DNA of 64,000 bases, taken from assembly GCF_030817655.1 (NCBI RefSeq), contig NZ_JAUSZM010000003.1, positions 1,736,001 to 1,800,000 of the forward strand, written 5' to 3'. Under the pieces are notes generated by a model that did not search any database, was not told the origin of the DNA, and was given only the letters and a program-made list of their open reading frames with translations. The stretch is from Streptomyces sp. V4I2. GTDB lineage: Bacteria; Actinomycetota; Actinomycetes; Streptomycetales; Streptomycetaceae. Below, piece after piece: positions 17,829 through 26,814 of the stretch. The position numbers were made by a program, and so were the translations under genes. The number at the start of each line of letters is the position of its first letter. Positions within the stretch are counted from its first letter, which is position 1.

Positions 17829-18998
17829 TCAGGAGGCGTGCCCGGCGCCGAGCACCAGGGTCGCGTGGTGGTCGAGGACGCCGCCGTTGCCACTGACCAG
17901 CGCGACGTCGTGGCGGGGGACCTGGCGGCCCTCCCCGGCCTGGCCGCGTACCTGCTGGACGGCTTCGACCAGGGGGGTCATGCCCCAGAGGTAGAAGCCC
18001 GACAGCTGTCCGCCGCCGGTGTTGGTGGGCAGCGCGCCGCCGGGGGCAAGCGCGCCGGAGGCCGCCAGTTCTCCGGCCTCTCCCTTCGCGCAGAACCCGT
18101 AGTCCTCCAGGGTGACCAGCACCGTGTAGGTGTAGCAGTCGTAGATCTCCCGGACGTCCACGTCGGACGGGGTGATACCGGCCATCTTCATCGCGGCTGC
18201 TCCCGAGGCGGCGGCTCCCGTGACGAGACCGAAGTCGCTGCCCCGCTCCATCACGTATCCCGGGTGCGCCTGGCCCCAGCCCCACACGTGGACCGGCGGC
18301 CTGGGCAGGGCGGCGGTGCGCTCGGCGGTGGTGACGACCACGGCAGCGCCTCCGTTGGACACCAGGCAGCAGTCGAACAGATGCAGTGGCCGCACCACCC
18401 AGCGGGACCGGTGGTAGTCCTCCAGGGTCATCGGCTTTCGGAACTGTGCGGCGGGGTTGTGCGCGGCCCACTGCCGTTGCCCGACCGCGACGGCACCGAG
18501 GTGGTCGTTGGTGACGCCGTAGTGCGCCATGTAGCGGGCGGCGGCCACGGCGTAGCGGTGGTTGACGCTGGTGAATCCGCCGGCTGTCTCCGCGCTGCGG
18601 AAGCCGGTGGCGGTGAGCGAACTGGAGAGGTACGCGTCCCCGCTCCGTGCGTTCTCGCGCAGCGGCGCGTCGGCGAAGACGCAGACGACGGTGGTCGCGG
18701 CGCCGGAGAGCACGGCCGCAGCGGCCTGCGCGACCATGATGCCCGAGGAGGCGCCGAAGGACTGCACCTGGGAGAGCAGGGTGAGGTCACGCAGGCCCAG
18801 ACGCTTGGCGAGGCCCAGGTCGAGGCCTGGGCTCTTGCCCGCGTTGATCAGGAGCCCGTCCACGTCCCGCAGGTGCAGGCCGGCATCCGTCACCGCGAGC
18901 CGCACCGCCTCGTCGGCGAAGTCCGCCGCGGAACGCCCGTACACCTTGCCGACCTCGGTCAGGCCGAGGCCTGCGATCGCCGCATGGCGGCCGCTCAT
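17829..18998 (-). CDS. Thiolase-like lipid-transfer protein (Ltp/SCP-x type), probable retro-aldolase
   Basis: 389-residue thiolase-fold protein. The usual nucleophile loop is changed: where thiolases have a Cys, this has SFGASSGIMVAQ, as in Ltp-type lyases. The DCYTYTVLVTLEDYGF segment and the NTGGGQLSGFYLWG loop also match that branch. With the DUF35 partner it may release a short ketone or aldehyde from a branched acyl-CoA rather than do beta-ketothiolysis. GGGAG precedes the ATG at 18998. It belongs to the operon P450-ferredoxin-reductase-thiolase-DUF35. Confidence 0.8.
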   Translation of the reverse strand: MSGRHAAIAGLGLTEVGKVYGRSAADFADEAVRLAVTDAGLHLRDVDGLLINAGKSPGLDLGLAKRLGLRDLTLLSQVQSFGASSGIMVAQAAAAVLSGAATTVVCVFADAPLRENARSGDAYLSSSLTATGFRSAETAGGFTSVNHRYAVAAARYMAHYGVTNDHLGAVAVGQRQWAAHNPAAQFRKPMTLEDYHRSRWVVRPLHLFDCCLVSNGGAAVVVTTAERTAALPRPPVHVWGWGQAHPGYVMERGSDFGLVTGAAASGAAAMKMAGITPSDVDVREIYDCYTYTVLVTLEDYGFCAKGEAGELAASGALAPGGALPTNTGGGQLSGFYLWGMTPLVEAVQQVRGQAGEGRQVPRHDVALVSGNGGVLDHHATLVLGAGHAS

Positions 18999-19024
18999 CG
19001 GTTCTCCCTTCTTCAGTGCACTCG

Positions 19025-20269
19025 TCAGGCCACTGCGGTGGTTCGGCGTGCCCGCGCGTTGCGTTCGCGTGCGAAGTCCAGCGCGTCGTTCCAGGTACAA
19101 CCGCGATTGATCATCACCCGGTACTTCATGATGTGCGTCGGGTGATCGACCGCCAGCGCGCCTGTGAGGCGTTCGCCGGTGCGGTAGAGCGCCACCCATC
19201 GCCCGTCGGCCGGATCACCGCTGACCACCCGGACTTCGTCGGCCCGGGAGATCCCGACGAACTGGATGCGAGTTCCGTACCAGTCCGACCAGAAGTAGGG
19301 GACGGTGGAGTACGGCCGGGCCTCCGCCGGCTTCAGGGCGTTGACAGCGGCGGTCGCGCCCTGCTCGGCGGCGCTGGTCCAGTGTTCGAGCCTCATCGGC
19401 TGTCCGAACAGCGGGTTGTGCCAGTGCGCGACGTCACCTGCGGCGTAGACGCCGCGTACGGACGTGGCCAGCGTCCGGTCGCAGCGCACCCCGTCGGCGA
19501 GCGCGACGCCGGATCCGTCCAGCCAGGAGGTGGCCGGGTCGGCCCCGATACCCGCCACGACGAGGCCCGCGTGCAGCGTGCTGCCGTCCCCGAGTTCGAC
19601 GCCGATTCCCTCGCCGTCCCGCCGGATCGCCCGCACGCTCACCCCGCGCCGCAGATCGGTGCCGGCCCGGTCGTGCAGCGCGGCGCAGGCCATACCCATC
19701 TCGTCACCCAGGGCCCGGCGCAGGGGAACGTCGGCGGCCTCCACGACGGTCACCGGCAGGCCCCGCTCACGGGCGGCCGAGGCGACCTCCGAGCCGATGA
19801 AACCGGCGCCGACGACGACGAGCCGGGCTCGGTCGTCGAGCGCCCGGCGAACCGCCGCCGCGTCGTCGGCCGTACGCAGGGTGTGGACGCCCGCGAGGCC
19901 CTCCGTTGCGGGCAGGACGCGGGCGACGGCTCCGGTGGCGATGACCAGCGCGTCGTACGGGACCGGGGCGCCGCCGTCCACCAGGACCACACCGCCTTCG
20001 GTGTCCAGGCCGGTCGCGCGGGCGCCGAGCCGTAGGTCGACGCCGAGTTCGCCGCGCAGGGTGTCCTCGGTGCGGAAGGTGGTGTCCGGGGGGCCGCCGG
20101 GTGCCTCGGCCAGGTACGCCTTGGACAGGGGCGGACGGTCGTACGGCAGGTGATCCTCGGCGCCGATGAGCGTGATGGAACCGGTGAAGCCGCTCGCGCG
20201 GGCGCCTTCGACAGCGCGCAGTCCGGCCAGGGAGGCGCCGACGACGACCAGTCGCTGTGGTGTGGTCAC
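19025..20269 (-). CDS. NAD(P)H-ferredoxin reductase, FAD-dependent
   Basis: 414-residue class-I P450 reductase of the putidaredoxin-reductase type. The FAD-binding GASLAGLRAVEGARASG is at the N-terminus, the NAD(P)H-binding VVVGAGFIGSEVASAARERG is in the middle, and the FAD motif TSVRGVYAAGDVAHWHN precedes a C-terminal domain. It starts at GTG 20269, 5 bp after the ferredoxin stop. It supplies electrons to the ferredoxin and P450 encoded upstream in the same operon. Confidence 0.92.
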   Translation of the reverse strand: MTTPQRLVVVGASLAGLRAVEGARASGFTGSITLIGAEDHLPYDRPPLSKAYLAEAPGGPPDTTFRTEDTLRGELGVDLRLGARATGLDTEGGVVLVDGGAPVPYDALVIATGAVARVLPATEGLAGVHTLRTADDAAAVRRALDDRARLVVVGAGFIGSEVASAARERGLPVTVVEAADVPLRRALGDEMGMACAALHDRAGTDLRRGVSVRAIRRDGEGIGVELGDGSTLHAGLVVAGIGADPATSWLDGSGVALADGVRCDRTLATSVRGVYAAGDVAHWHNPLFGQPMRLEHWTSAAEQGATAAVNALKPAEARPYSTVPYFWSDWYGTRIQFVGISRADEVRVVSGDPADGRWVALYRTGERLTGALAVDHPTHIMKYRVMINRGCTWNDALDFARERNARARRTTAVA

Positions 20270-20274
20270 GGCCG

Positions 20275-20469
20275 TCAGTCCTCGGTCAGTCGGAGGGCCT
20301 CGGTCGGGCAACTGGTCACCGCTGCCCGGATCTCGGCCAGTTTTCCGTCGGGGACGACGTCGGTGCTGAGGACGAGAGCGCCTTCGTCGTCCACCTCGAA
20401 GACCTCGGGCGACAGGGACTCGCAGATGCCGAGGCCGGTGCACTTCCCGCGGTCGAGCAGGATCTTCAT
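20275..20469 (-). CDS. [3Fe-4S] ferredoxin serving the P450
   Basis: 64-residue soluble ferredoxin. The cluster ligands are C10, C16 and C54 (CTGLGIC and SCPTEAL); the second Cys of a [4Fe-4S] motif is replaced, which is the hallmark of P450-associated [3Fe-4S] ferredoxins. It lies between the P450 and reductase genes and carries electrons between them. Confidence 0.92.
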   Translation of the reverse strand: MKILLDRGKCTGLGICESLSPEVFEVDDEGALVLSTDVVPDGKLAEIRAAVTSCPTEALRLTED

Positions 20470-20511
20470 GTTCGGGTCGCCTCCTTGGCGTCGAGAGGGC
20501 TGGGCGAGGAG

Positions 20512-21741
20512 TTAGGCGGCCGGACCGAGCTGGACGGGCAGTCGCCGGATTCCGTTGATGAAGTTGGAGCGGAACCGCTCCGGTTCGCCGGCGAGCCGCA
20601 TGTGCGGGAACCGGGCGAAGAGCCTGCCGAGCAGCACCCGCGCCTCCATGCGGGCCAGGCTGTTGCCCAGGCAGAAGTGGGTGCCGGTGCCGAAGGCGAG
20701 GTGGTTGGCCGGGTTGCGGGTGATGTCGAAACGGTCCGGGTCGGCGAACACGGCCTCGTCGCGGTTGGCGGAGCCGTAGAACATCACGACCTTCTGGCCT
20801 TCCTCGATCCGTTGGCCACCGAGGACGGTGTCGCAGGTCGCCGTACGTCGGAACTGGATCACCGGCGAGTGGAAGCGCAGCGCCTCCTCGATCGCGGACG
20901 GCAGCAGCTCGGGGTCGGCGCGCAGGGCGTCCCACTGGCCGGGGTGGCGGCCGAGGGTGAGCACGGCTCCGGTCAACAGGTTGCGGGTGGTCTCGTTGCC
21001 GGCGATCACCAGCAGTTGGAAGAAGCGGTTCAGGTCCCCGCTCGACAGCCGTTCGCCGTCGACCTCCGCGTTGACGATGGTGCTCCAGATGTCGTCGGTG
21101 GGGTGTTCGCGTTTGGCCCGGGTCTGCTCGGCGGCGTAGGCGAACATCTCGGTGAAGGCGGAGACGAAGGACGGCAGGCCGCCGTACGAGGGGTCATCGA
21201 GCCCGACCATCCGGTTGGTCCAGTCGTACAGCAGACCGCGGTCGGCGGAAGACACCCCGAGGACGTCGGCGAGGACGCGCAGCGGCATCTCGGACGACAC
21301 CTTCTCCACCAGATCGATCTCGGTGTCCGGATCCAGGTCCGCCACGATGGCTTCCGCGTGGGCGTCGACCGAGTCGAACATGCCCTTCACCATGCGCGGG
21401 GTGAACGCCTTGCTGACGATCGACCGCAGCTTGCCGTGGTCGGGCGGGTCGATGTTGAGCATCATCTGCTGGAGCGCGGCAACGTCCTTCGGCCGCTGGT
21501 CCCTCAGGAACGTCGCTCCCCTGTGCGAGGAGAACACGGCCGGGTTGCGGGACACCGTGACGACGTCCTCGTACCTGGTCACGGCCCAGAAGCCCGGTCC
21601 GCCGGCGAAGCCCTCGGAGGGGGGTTCCTCGATCCAGGCCACGGGCCGCGTCCGGCGCAGCTCCGCGAACAGGTGGTGCGGGACTCCGTCGCGGTAGGTG
21701 TCCGGATGCCCCAGGTCCGGACCCAGCGTCTGAGCGATCAC
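20512..21741 (-). CDS. Cytochrome P450 monooxygenase
   Basis: 409-residue soluble bacterial P450, starting at GTG 21741. The I-helix oxygen motif is AGNETTR (247-253), ExxR is E286/R289, and the haem ligand is C357 in FGTGTHFCLGN. The C-terminal MRLAGEPERFRSNFINGIRR resembles P450s acting on sterol or methyl-branched lipid side chains and terpenols (CYP124/125/142 and linalool-type groups). A terminal hydroxylation starting the pathway is the best guess. It heads the leftward operon, whose promoter region carries operator 2. Confidence 0.88.
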   Translation of the reverse strand: MIAQTLGPDLGHPDTYRDGVPHHLFAELRRTRPVAWIEEPPSEGFAGGPGFWAVTRYEDVVTVSRNPAVFSSHRGATFLRDQRPKDVAALQQMMLNIDPPDHGKLRSIVSKAFTPRMVKGMFDSVDAHAEAIVADLDPDTEIDLVEKVSSEMPLRVLADVLGVSSADRGLLYDWTNRMVGLDDPSYGGLPSFVSAFTEMFAYAAEQTRAKREHPTDDIWSTIVNAEVDGERLSSGDLNRFFQLLVIAGNETTRNLLTGAVLTLGRHPGQWDALRADPELLPSAIEEALRFHSPVIQFRRTATCDTVLGGQRIEEGQKVVMFYGSANRDEAVFADPDRFDITRNPANHLAFGTGTHFCLGNSLARMEARVLLGRLFARFPHMRLAGEPERFRSNFINGIRRLPVQLGPAA

Positions 21742-21787
21742 TCGAACTCCTCGAATCCCTCGTCGTTCTGAACATGCACCGTTGTTA

Positions 21788-21808
21788 TTGACCGTACGTA
21801 CGGTCTAA
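21788..21808. promoter_or_regulatory. TetR operator site 2 (divergent P450/CoA-ligase promoters)
   Basis: TTGACCGTACGTACGGTCTAA contains a perfect 16-bp palindrome GACCGTACGTACGGTC (21790-21805). It sits between the divergent P450 and CoA-ligase genes, 47 bp from the P450 start and 75 bp from the ligase start, so one site could control both. Confidence 0.75.
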
Positions 21809-21883
21809 CGTAAACACGCAGCCTAGCCAACGGTCAACCGCTCGAGTGGGAGGGCGGGGCCGGGACATCAGGAAGGGCACCTA

Positions 21884-23512
21884 ATGGACAGCACGATGCA
21901 GGAGGCGGAGCTGCTGGTCAGCGGCATCTTCCGGCACGGGGCCGCCGTGCACCCGGACAGCCGCGTCCACCACTACCGGGGAGACACGACCACCTCGACG
22001 GCCTTCTCGGGTCTGGCCGACCAGACCGAGCGGCTCGCCGCCGCACTCGCCGGACTGGGCATCGGGCGGGACGACGTGGTCGCCACCCTGGCCTGGAACA
22101 CTCCCGCCCATCTGGCGGCCTACTTCGCCGTTCCGGGCATGGGAGCGGTGCTGCACACCCTGAACCTGCGGCTGCACGACGACCAGCTGGTCTATATCGC
22201 GGGCCACGCAGCCGACAAGGCCGTCATCGTGGACGCGGACCTGGTGCCGCGGCTGCAGCGGATCATCGACCGGCTGCCGACCGTCCGGCACGTGATCGTC
22301 GTCGGCGCGGCACGGCTGGAGGCTCCGGCGTGGGTCACCGTGCACGACTACGAGACCCTGCTGGACGCCGCCCCGCCCGGCTTCGACTGGCCGGAGCTGC
22401 CGGAACGTTCGGCGGCCGTCCTGTGCTACACCACCGGCACCACCGGCGCCCCGAAGGGGGTGGCGTACAGCCACCGTTCGATCTACCTGCACACCCTGCA
22501 GATCTCCACCGGCAGCGCCTACGCGATGAGCGACGCCGACCGGGTGCTGCCCATCGTGCCGATGTTCCACGCCAACGCCTGGGGCTGGCCGTACGCGGCC
22601 TGGCTGGCCGGGGCGGACCTGATCATGATCGACCGGTTTCTGCAGCCCGCGCATCTCGCCCGCGCGATCTGCGACCTGAAGGCGACCGCGGCGGCGGCGG
22701 TGCCGACGCTGTGGAGCGGACTGGACGAGCACGGAGTCGGCACGGGCGCGGACTTCAGCAGCCTCCGACTGGCCGTGGCAGGGGGATCGCCGCTGTCGGC
22801 CGCGCTGGCGGACAGCTTCGACGCCCACCACGGGGTGCGGCTCACACAGGGCTGGGGCATGACGGAGACCAGTCCCCTGCTGACCTTCTCCCGCCCGCCG
22901 CACGGCACCCCGGACGACCAGGCGACCGGGTGGACCACTCGCAGCGGCCGGCTCGTGCCCGGGGTGCGGGCCCGTGTGGTGGACGAGTCGGGAGCCGAAC
23001 TGCCCTGGGACGGCAAGGCCGTGGGAGAGATCGAGCTGAGCGGCCCGACCGTCGCGGGGTCGTACTTCCGGGCCACGGCCGAGGAACAGTCTGCCAAGTT
23101 CCGCGACGGCCGACTGCGCAGCGGTGATCTGGGAGTGATTCACCCGGGCGGATGGGTGGAGCTGAAGGACCGGCTCAAGGACGGCATCAAGAGCGGGGGC
23201 GAGTGGATCTCCACCGTGGAGCTGGAGAACGCGCTGGCCGGGCACCCGGCGGTCGCGGAGGCCGCGGTGGTGGGCGTGCCCGACCCGCGGTGGGAGGAAC
23301 GGCCGCTGGCCTGCGTGACGTTGCGCGACGGGGCGGCCGTGACCCCGCAGGAACTGCGGGCGTTCCTCACCGGCCGGGTCGCCCGTTGGTGGCTGCCGGA
23401 GCGCTGGGCGTTCGTCGAGCGGATCCCGAGAACGAGCGTGGGCAAGCTCGACAAGAACCGGATCCGACGGTCCTACGCCGATCAGGAGCTCGCGGTGACG
23501 ACACTGGGCTGA
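21884..23512 (+). CDS. Acyl-CoA ligase (FadD type)
   Basis: 542-residue adenylate-forming enzyme that activates a carboxylic acid to its CoA thioester. The P-loop is YTTGTTGAPKGV, the A5 motif is GWGMTETSP, the A7/A8 region is LRSGDLGVIHPGGWVELKDRLKDGIKSGG (quoted in part: SGDLGVIHPGG), and the A10 Lys is in PRTSVGKLDK. It resembles medium- or long-chain and steroid-side-chain FadD proteins. An AGGAAGG site precedes the ATG at 21884. It is divergent from the P450 operon and shares operator 2, which implies it activates the acid formed after P450, alcohol and aldehyde dehydrogenase steps. Confidence 0.88.
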   Translation: MDSTMQEAELLVSGIFRHGAAVHPDSRVHHYRGDTTTSTAFSGLADQTERLAAALAGLGIGRDDVVATLAWNTPAHLAAYFAVPGMGAVLHTLNLRLHDDQLVYIAGHAADKAVIVDADLVPRLQRIIDRLPTVRHVIVVGAARLEAPAWVTVHDYETLLDAAPPGFDWPELPERSAAVLCYTTGTTGAPKGVAYSHRSIYLHTLQISTGSAYAMSDADRVLPIVPMFHANAWGWPYAAWLAGADLIMIDRFLQPAHLARAICDLKATAAAAVPTLWSGLDEHGVGTGADFSSLRLAVAGGSPLSAALADSFDAHHGVRLTQGWGMTETSPLLTFSRPPHGTPDDQATGWTTRSGRLVPGVRARVVDESGAELPWDGKAVGEIELSGPTVAGSYFRATAEEQSAKFRDGRLRSGDLGVIHPGGWVELKDRLKDGIKSGGEWISTVELENALAGHPAVAEAAVVGVPDPRWEERPLACVTLRDGAAVTPQELRAFLTGRVARWWLPERWAFVERIPRTSVGKLDKNRIRRSYADQELAVTTLG

Positions 23513-23760
23513 GCGCCGAAGAAAGGGGATGGAGAAGCGTGGGGACGAGGTCGTCGGCCGTGCAGTCGGCGCCAAGTCGCCCCAGCGCCACGAGACTTAC
23601 GGCGAGGGCCAAGCGGTCGGGTGACTCGCCGGAGATCTGCCGGCCCGTGCTCCCGAGGTGAGCCTCGGCCCTCGCGGCGGCTCCGCTTGGTGCCCGACAT
23701 CCACTGGAGGAATCCACATCAGCGCGTACGCCAAAAGTCCGGCGGTCGTCCTCACCGGCG
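23513..23760. other. Spacer, no gene seen
   Basis: Between the CoA-ligase stop and the transposase remnant I find no convincing reading frame or hairpin. The left end of the insertion sequence should lie here, but I cannot find a match to the sequence beyond its right end. Confidence 0.5.
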
Positions 23761-24540
23761 TTGGCGGCACTTCCCCGTCCTGCGACCACGCCCCACCCCG
23801 ACGCCGCTCCGCAGGGCCGTGGGACTACCCCGTGCGGTGAGCGTGCCGTGTTCACTGCGGTGGTGTACGTGCTGACCAGCGGTTGTGCCTGGCGGCACCT
23901 GCCGCCGACGTTCGGTACCTTTCCGGCTACGCACATCGCCGGTTCGCAGTGTGGACCGAGGCGGGCCTGTGGCTCCGGCTGCACCGGGCGGTGTTGGACG
24001 GACTCGGCGCCAGGGGTGAGGTGGACTGGACCTCGGCGATCGTCGACGCGGCGTCCGTCCGGGCGAAAAAAGGGGCACGCCGACCGGGCCGAATCCGGTT
24101 GGTCGCGGCAAGAAGGGCAGCAAGCTGCATGTCCTGTCTGACGCTCAGGGCATCCCGCTGGCTGTTGCGGTGTCCGGGGCGAATCTGCACGACAGTCAAG
24201 CGCTCAGGCCGCTGGTCCTGGCGATACCCGACGTCCGCTCCCGGCGCGGACCACGCCGACGGCGACCGGTCAAGGTCCGCGCTGACAAGGCGTATTACTC
24301 CGCCGACCACCTCACCTGGCTCCGCGCCCGCGGCCTGATCCCGCGGATCGCGCGTCCGGGGGCGAGTCCGGCGAGCGGCTCGGCCGCCACCGCTGGAAGA
24401 CCGAGCGGTCGATCTCCTGGCTGTTCGGCTACCGCCGGCTCACCGTCCGTTACGAACGCAAGGGCAGTCACTTCCTCGCCTTCCTCGGCCTCGCAGCAGC
24501 CCTGACCTGCTACAAGAAGCTCGCCGAACTCACCACATGA
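23761..24540 (+). mobile_element. IS5-family transposase, inactivated by several frameshifts
   Basis: Pieces of one transposase follow each other in different frames. ERAVFTAVVYVLTSGCAWRH runs in frame from 23761; RRFAVWTEAGLWLRLHRAVL and DWTSAIVDAASVRAKKG continue in a second frame after ~23925; GKKGSKLHVLSDAQGIPLAV and VRADKAYYSADHL lie in a third from 24101; ERLGRHRWKTERSISWLFGY and the C-terminal LGLAAALTCYKKLAEL switch again at ~24362. The protein would need at least three repairs. The TGA at 24538-24540 is the natural end. No terminal repeats were recognised, so the element looks truncated on the left. Confidence 0.85.
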
Positions 24541-24569
24541 GACACCCGCCTATTGCTGACAGACCGTTT

Positions 24570-26288
24570 TCAGGCGGAGGTGCCCGTGACCGCGGTGCCG
24601 GACCTGGTCAGCGTGTACGTCAAGATCGCCCCGCTCCAGAAGTGGAAGGTGAGGGTCACGGCGGTGCCGTCGGTGACACCGTCGAAGAACGCGGTCGGCA
24701 AGGTGATCGTGCCTGCGGTGTAGTCCGGTGTGAAGGCCACATTGAACTGCTTGTACGTCGTCCAGGACTGCGGACCGGCGGCGGTGCCGTCGGCGTAGAC
24801 GGCTTCCATGGTCGCCAACTTGTCTCCGTTGAACGCGGTGGGTATCACCAGCGAGGTCGTCGTACCCGTCGCGCTCGTCAACTCCGGCTTGTCATAGGTG
24901 ATGACGTTGACGGTCCAAGGAATTCCGTCGGTGAACCGGAGGGACAGGACGGCATTCGTGCCGTGCTCCTGCGACGCGGTCAACCGGCTGAGCGTCGCCG
25001 CTGCGATGGTCAGCCTGTTGCCGCTGACGGTGTAGTCCACGCCCCGGATCAGGGGGCGGGTGCCGGCATCGATCCTCATCAGCCTGGTGCCGTTGAGGTT
25101 CAGCGTGACCGTCGCGTCCGTCGGGGTCCTGCCCTTGAGCACGAAGAGCTGATCGGTGGACGCGGTGCCGGAGCGCCCGGTCCAGCTCGAACGTATCTGC
25201 GCATAGAGGCTCGGGTCGTTCCATTGCATGGTGCGGCGGTTGAAACGACTGCCGTTGTCCCACAGCATCGTGGTCAAGCCCCGGTACCGCGCGTAGTAGC
25301 CGAGATACTCGAGGTACTTGAGCGTCTCCCCCTGTTCGACCGTGCCGGGGCCGGAATCCCAGCCGAGCAGCCCGTACTCACCGACGACGACAGGGATCCC
25401 CTTGGCGACGAAGGACCTGTGCAGCAGGTCGAACGTGTCGGTCAGGTGCTGCTGGGTGGCCGCGTTGAAGGTCGTGTAGCCGGCGAGGTTCACGCTGAAG
25501 GGCCAGAAGCTGTAGTAGTGGATCGAGGCCACGAGGTTCGGGTCGTCGAGCGCGGCGAAGGTGGCGAGCAGGGTGTCGATCTTGGGCTGATCCGGGGTGT
25601 CCCCCAGGGTCGGCATGACAAGCAGCCGGTCGGTATTGCCTCCGCCGGTCGCGCGCACGACGGAGTGGAGGGTCGTGTTGAGCTCGTTCATCAGGACGGC
25701 GTTCTGCTCGTCGCCGGCACTGCCGTTGAAGAAGGGCTCGTTGATGCTCTCGAAAAGCAGTCGTCGCGGCTCGTCCCGGAAGGCGGCCGCGATCTGCTGC
25801 CAGGTGGCCGTGTACTGGGCCAGGACCGCGTCATGCTGGGCCGGCATGTTCGGCACCCACTGCCACGCGTCGCCGTGCATGTTGATCAGAACGTAGAAAC
25901 CATCGGCCAGGGCCCAGTCGACCACCTGCTTGAGCCTGGCCAGGAACACCGGGTCGAGGGTGTAGGCCGGAGCAGGACCCTCGTGCTGGCCCCAGGTCAC
26001 CGGGATCCGGATGCTCCTGAAGCCCTGCGCCTTCAGCCTGCGGAAGAACGCCTGGGTCACCCGCGGGTTGCCCCACGCCGTCTCGTCGGCGCCGATGGCC
26101 TCGAAGCTGTTGCCCAGGTTCCAGCCGGGCTGCATGTCTGCGACTACGTCCAGTGCGGACGCCGACGCGGCGGAACCAGTGGACCGGGCAGCGGCCTGGG
26201 CGGCCGATGGCGTGGACAACGCCGCGACGGCGAGGGCCGCGGAGGTCGTCATGACCTGGCGGCGAGTGAAACCGGCTGAACTCGGCAT
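24570..26288 (-). CDS. Exported GH5 endo-glucanase with CBM_X2 and CBM46 domains
   Basis: 572-residue secreted glycoside hydrolase acting on beta-1,4-glucan or xyloglucan-type polymers. A Tat-type leader (FTRRQVMTTSAALAVAALS) precedes a GH5 barrel (about 45-365) with acid/base E184 in SINEPFF and nucleophile E304 in VVVGEYGLLG. An Ig-like CBM_X2 module (~372-460) and a C-terminal CBM46 module (~475-565) follow, an arrangement known from GH5_4 enzymes. The ATG at 26288 is set by GGAGAG 4 bp upstream. It has no functional link to the surrounding catabolic genes and looks like an insertion into the block; GAAGCGCTTC sites upstream suggest a LacI-type repressor. Confidence 0.88.
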   Translation of the reverse strand: MPSSAGFTRRQVMTTSAALAVAALSTPSAAQAAARSTGSAASASALDVVADMQPGWNLGNSFEAIGADETAWGNPRVTQAFFRRLKAQGFRSIRIPVTWGQHEGPAPAYTLDPVFLARLKQVVDWALADGFYVLINMHGDAWQWVPNMPAQHDAVLAQYTATWQQIAAAFRDEPRRLLFESINEPFFNGSAGDEQNAVLMNELNTTLHSVVRATGGGNTDRLLVMPTLGDTPDQPKIDTLLATFAALDDPNLVASIHYYSFWPFSVNLAGYTTFNAATQQHLTDTFDLLHRSFVAKGIPVVVGEYGLLGWDSGPGTVEQGETLKYLEYLGYYARYRGLTTMLWDNGSRFNRRTMQWNDPSLYAQIRSSWTGRSGTASTDQLFVLKGRTPTDATVTLNLNGTRLMRIDAGTRPLIRGVDYTVSGNRLTIAAATLSRLTASQEHGTNAVLSLRFTDGIPWTVNVITYDKPELTSATGTTTSLVIPTAFNGDKLATMEAVYADGTAAGPQSWTTYKQFNVAFTPDYTAGTITLPTAFFDGVTDGTAVTLTFHFWSGAILTYTLTRSGTAVTGTSA

Positions 26289-26343
26289 AGAACTCTCCAT
26301 TGAGTCGAAAGGCCTTCTCCCCACATCGACGGCATCGACCGTC

Positions 26344-26353
26344 GAAGCGCTTC
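26344..26353. promoter_or_regulatory. GAAGCGCTTC palindrome 1, putative LacI-type operator
   Basis: Perfect 10-bp palindrome with the central CG step typical of LacI-family sites, 55 bp upstream of the cellulase start. A second copy lies 100 bp further upstream. Confidence 0.5.
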
Positions 26354-26443
26354 AACGCGGGGCGGGAGCCTAGCGCAACCTGGCGACAGAGAGAACGGGG
26401 CCAACCCGCATGGAACCTCCATCGAGTCGAGAGGTTGCGCGTC

Positions 26444-26453
26444 GAAGCGCTTC
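26444..26453. promoter_or_regulatory. GAAGCGCTTC palindrome 2, putative LacI-type operator
   Basis: Second copy of the palindrome, in the duplicated leader. Two sites 100 bp apart would allow looping or cooperative repression of the cellulase gene; no matching regulator is encoded in the window. Confidence 0.45.
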
Positions 26454-26602
26454 CCCACATGGGGGAGTCGGGCGAGGCGGCACGCAAGCGCATCGGGGTT
26501 CCCTGCTCATCTGCCGCCGATGCCGACCGGACCGGCGGTCACCCGGTGGGGGTCTCACGCCTTCTCGGCACCGATGAACACCGAACGGTTTCCTCATTCT
26601 GT

Positions 26603-26699
26603 GGAGGTAGTCACGACCGCGCTGAAGGGCGCGAGCTCGCCCGCGCGCACCGTGACGCATCCCGACGCGGTCCCGGTGGCGCTGGAGGTCACCGACCCG
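26603..26699 (+). pseudogene. Internally deleted relic of the SDR gene found at 41439
   Basis: The stretch 26603-26638 matches the ribosome-binding site and first codons of the SDR at 41439, with the ATG changed to ACG. About 100 bp are then missing, and 26652-26699 is identical over all 48 bp to 41568-41615. It cannot encode a working protein. From 26457 to 26602 and 26700 to 26814 I see no other gene. Confidence 0.85.
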
Positions 26700-26814
26700 A
26701 GGAGGTTGTCGCGGATCTCGACCAGGCGTGGCCGTCACGGGCATCGTCGACTTCGGTGCCATGTTCGCTGCCGGATCCGTCAGCCGGCCCCACCGGCGTG
26801 GCAGAGCCAGGCGC

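Larger units (their letters stand above)
26290..26456. repeat. Partially duplicated leader of the cellulase gene
   Basis: The segment 26290-26312, with the ribosome-binding region of the cellulase gene, recurs in diverged form at 26413-26434. GTCGAAGCGCTTC recurs exactly 100 bp apart (26341-26353 and 26441-26453). On the minus strand the outer copy still shows GATGGAGGTTCCATG, a ghost start site. Confidence 0.7.
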
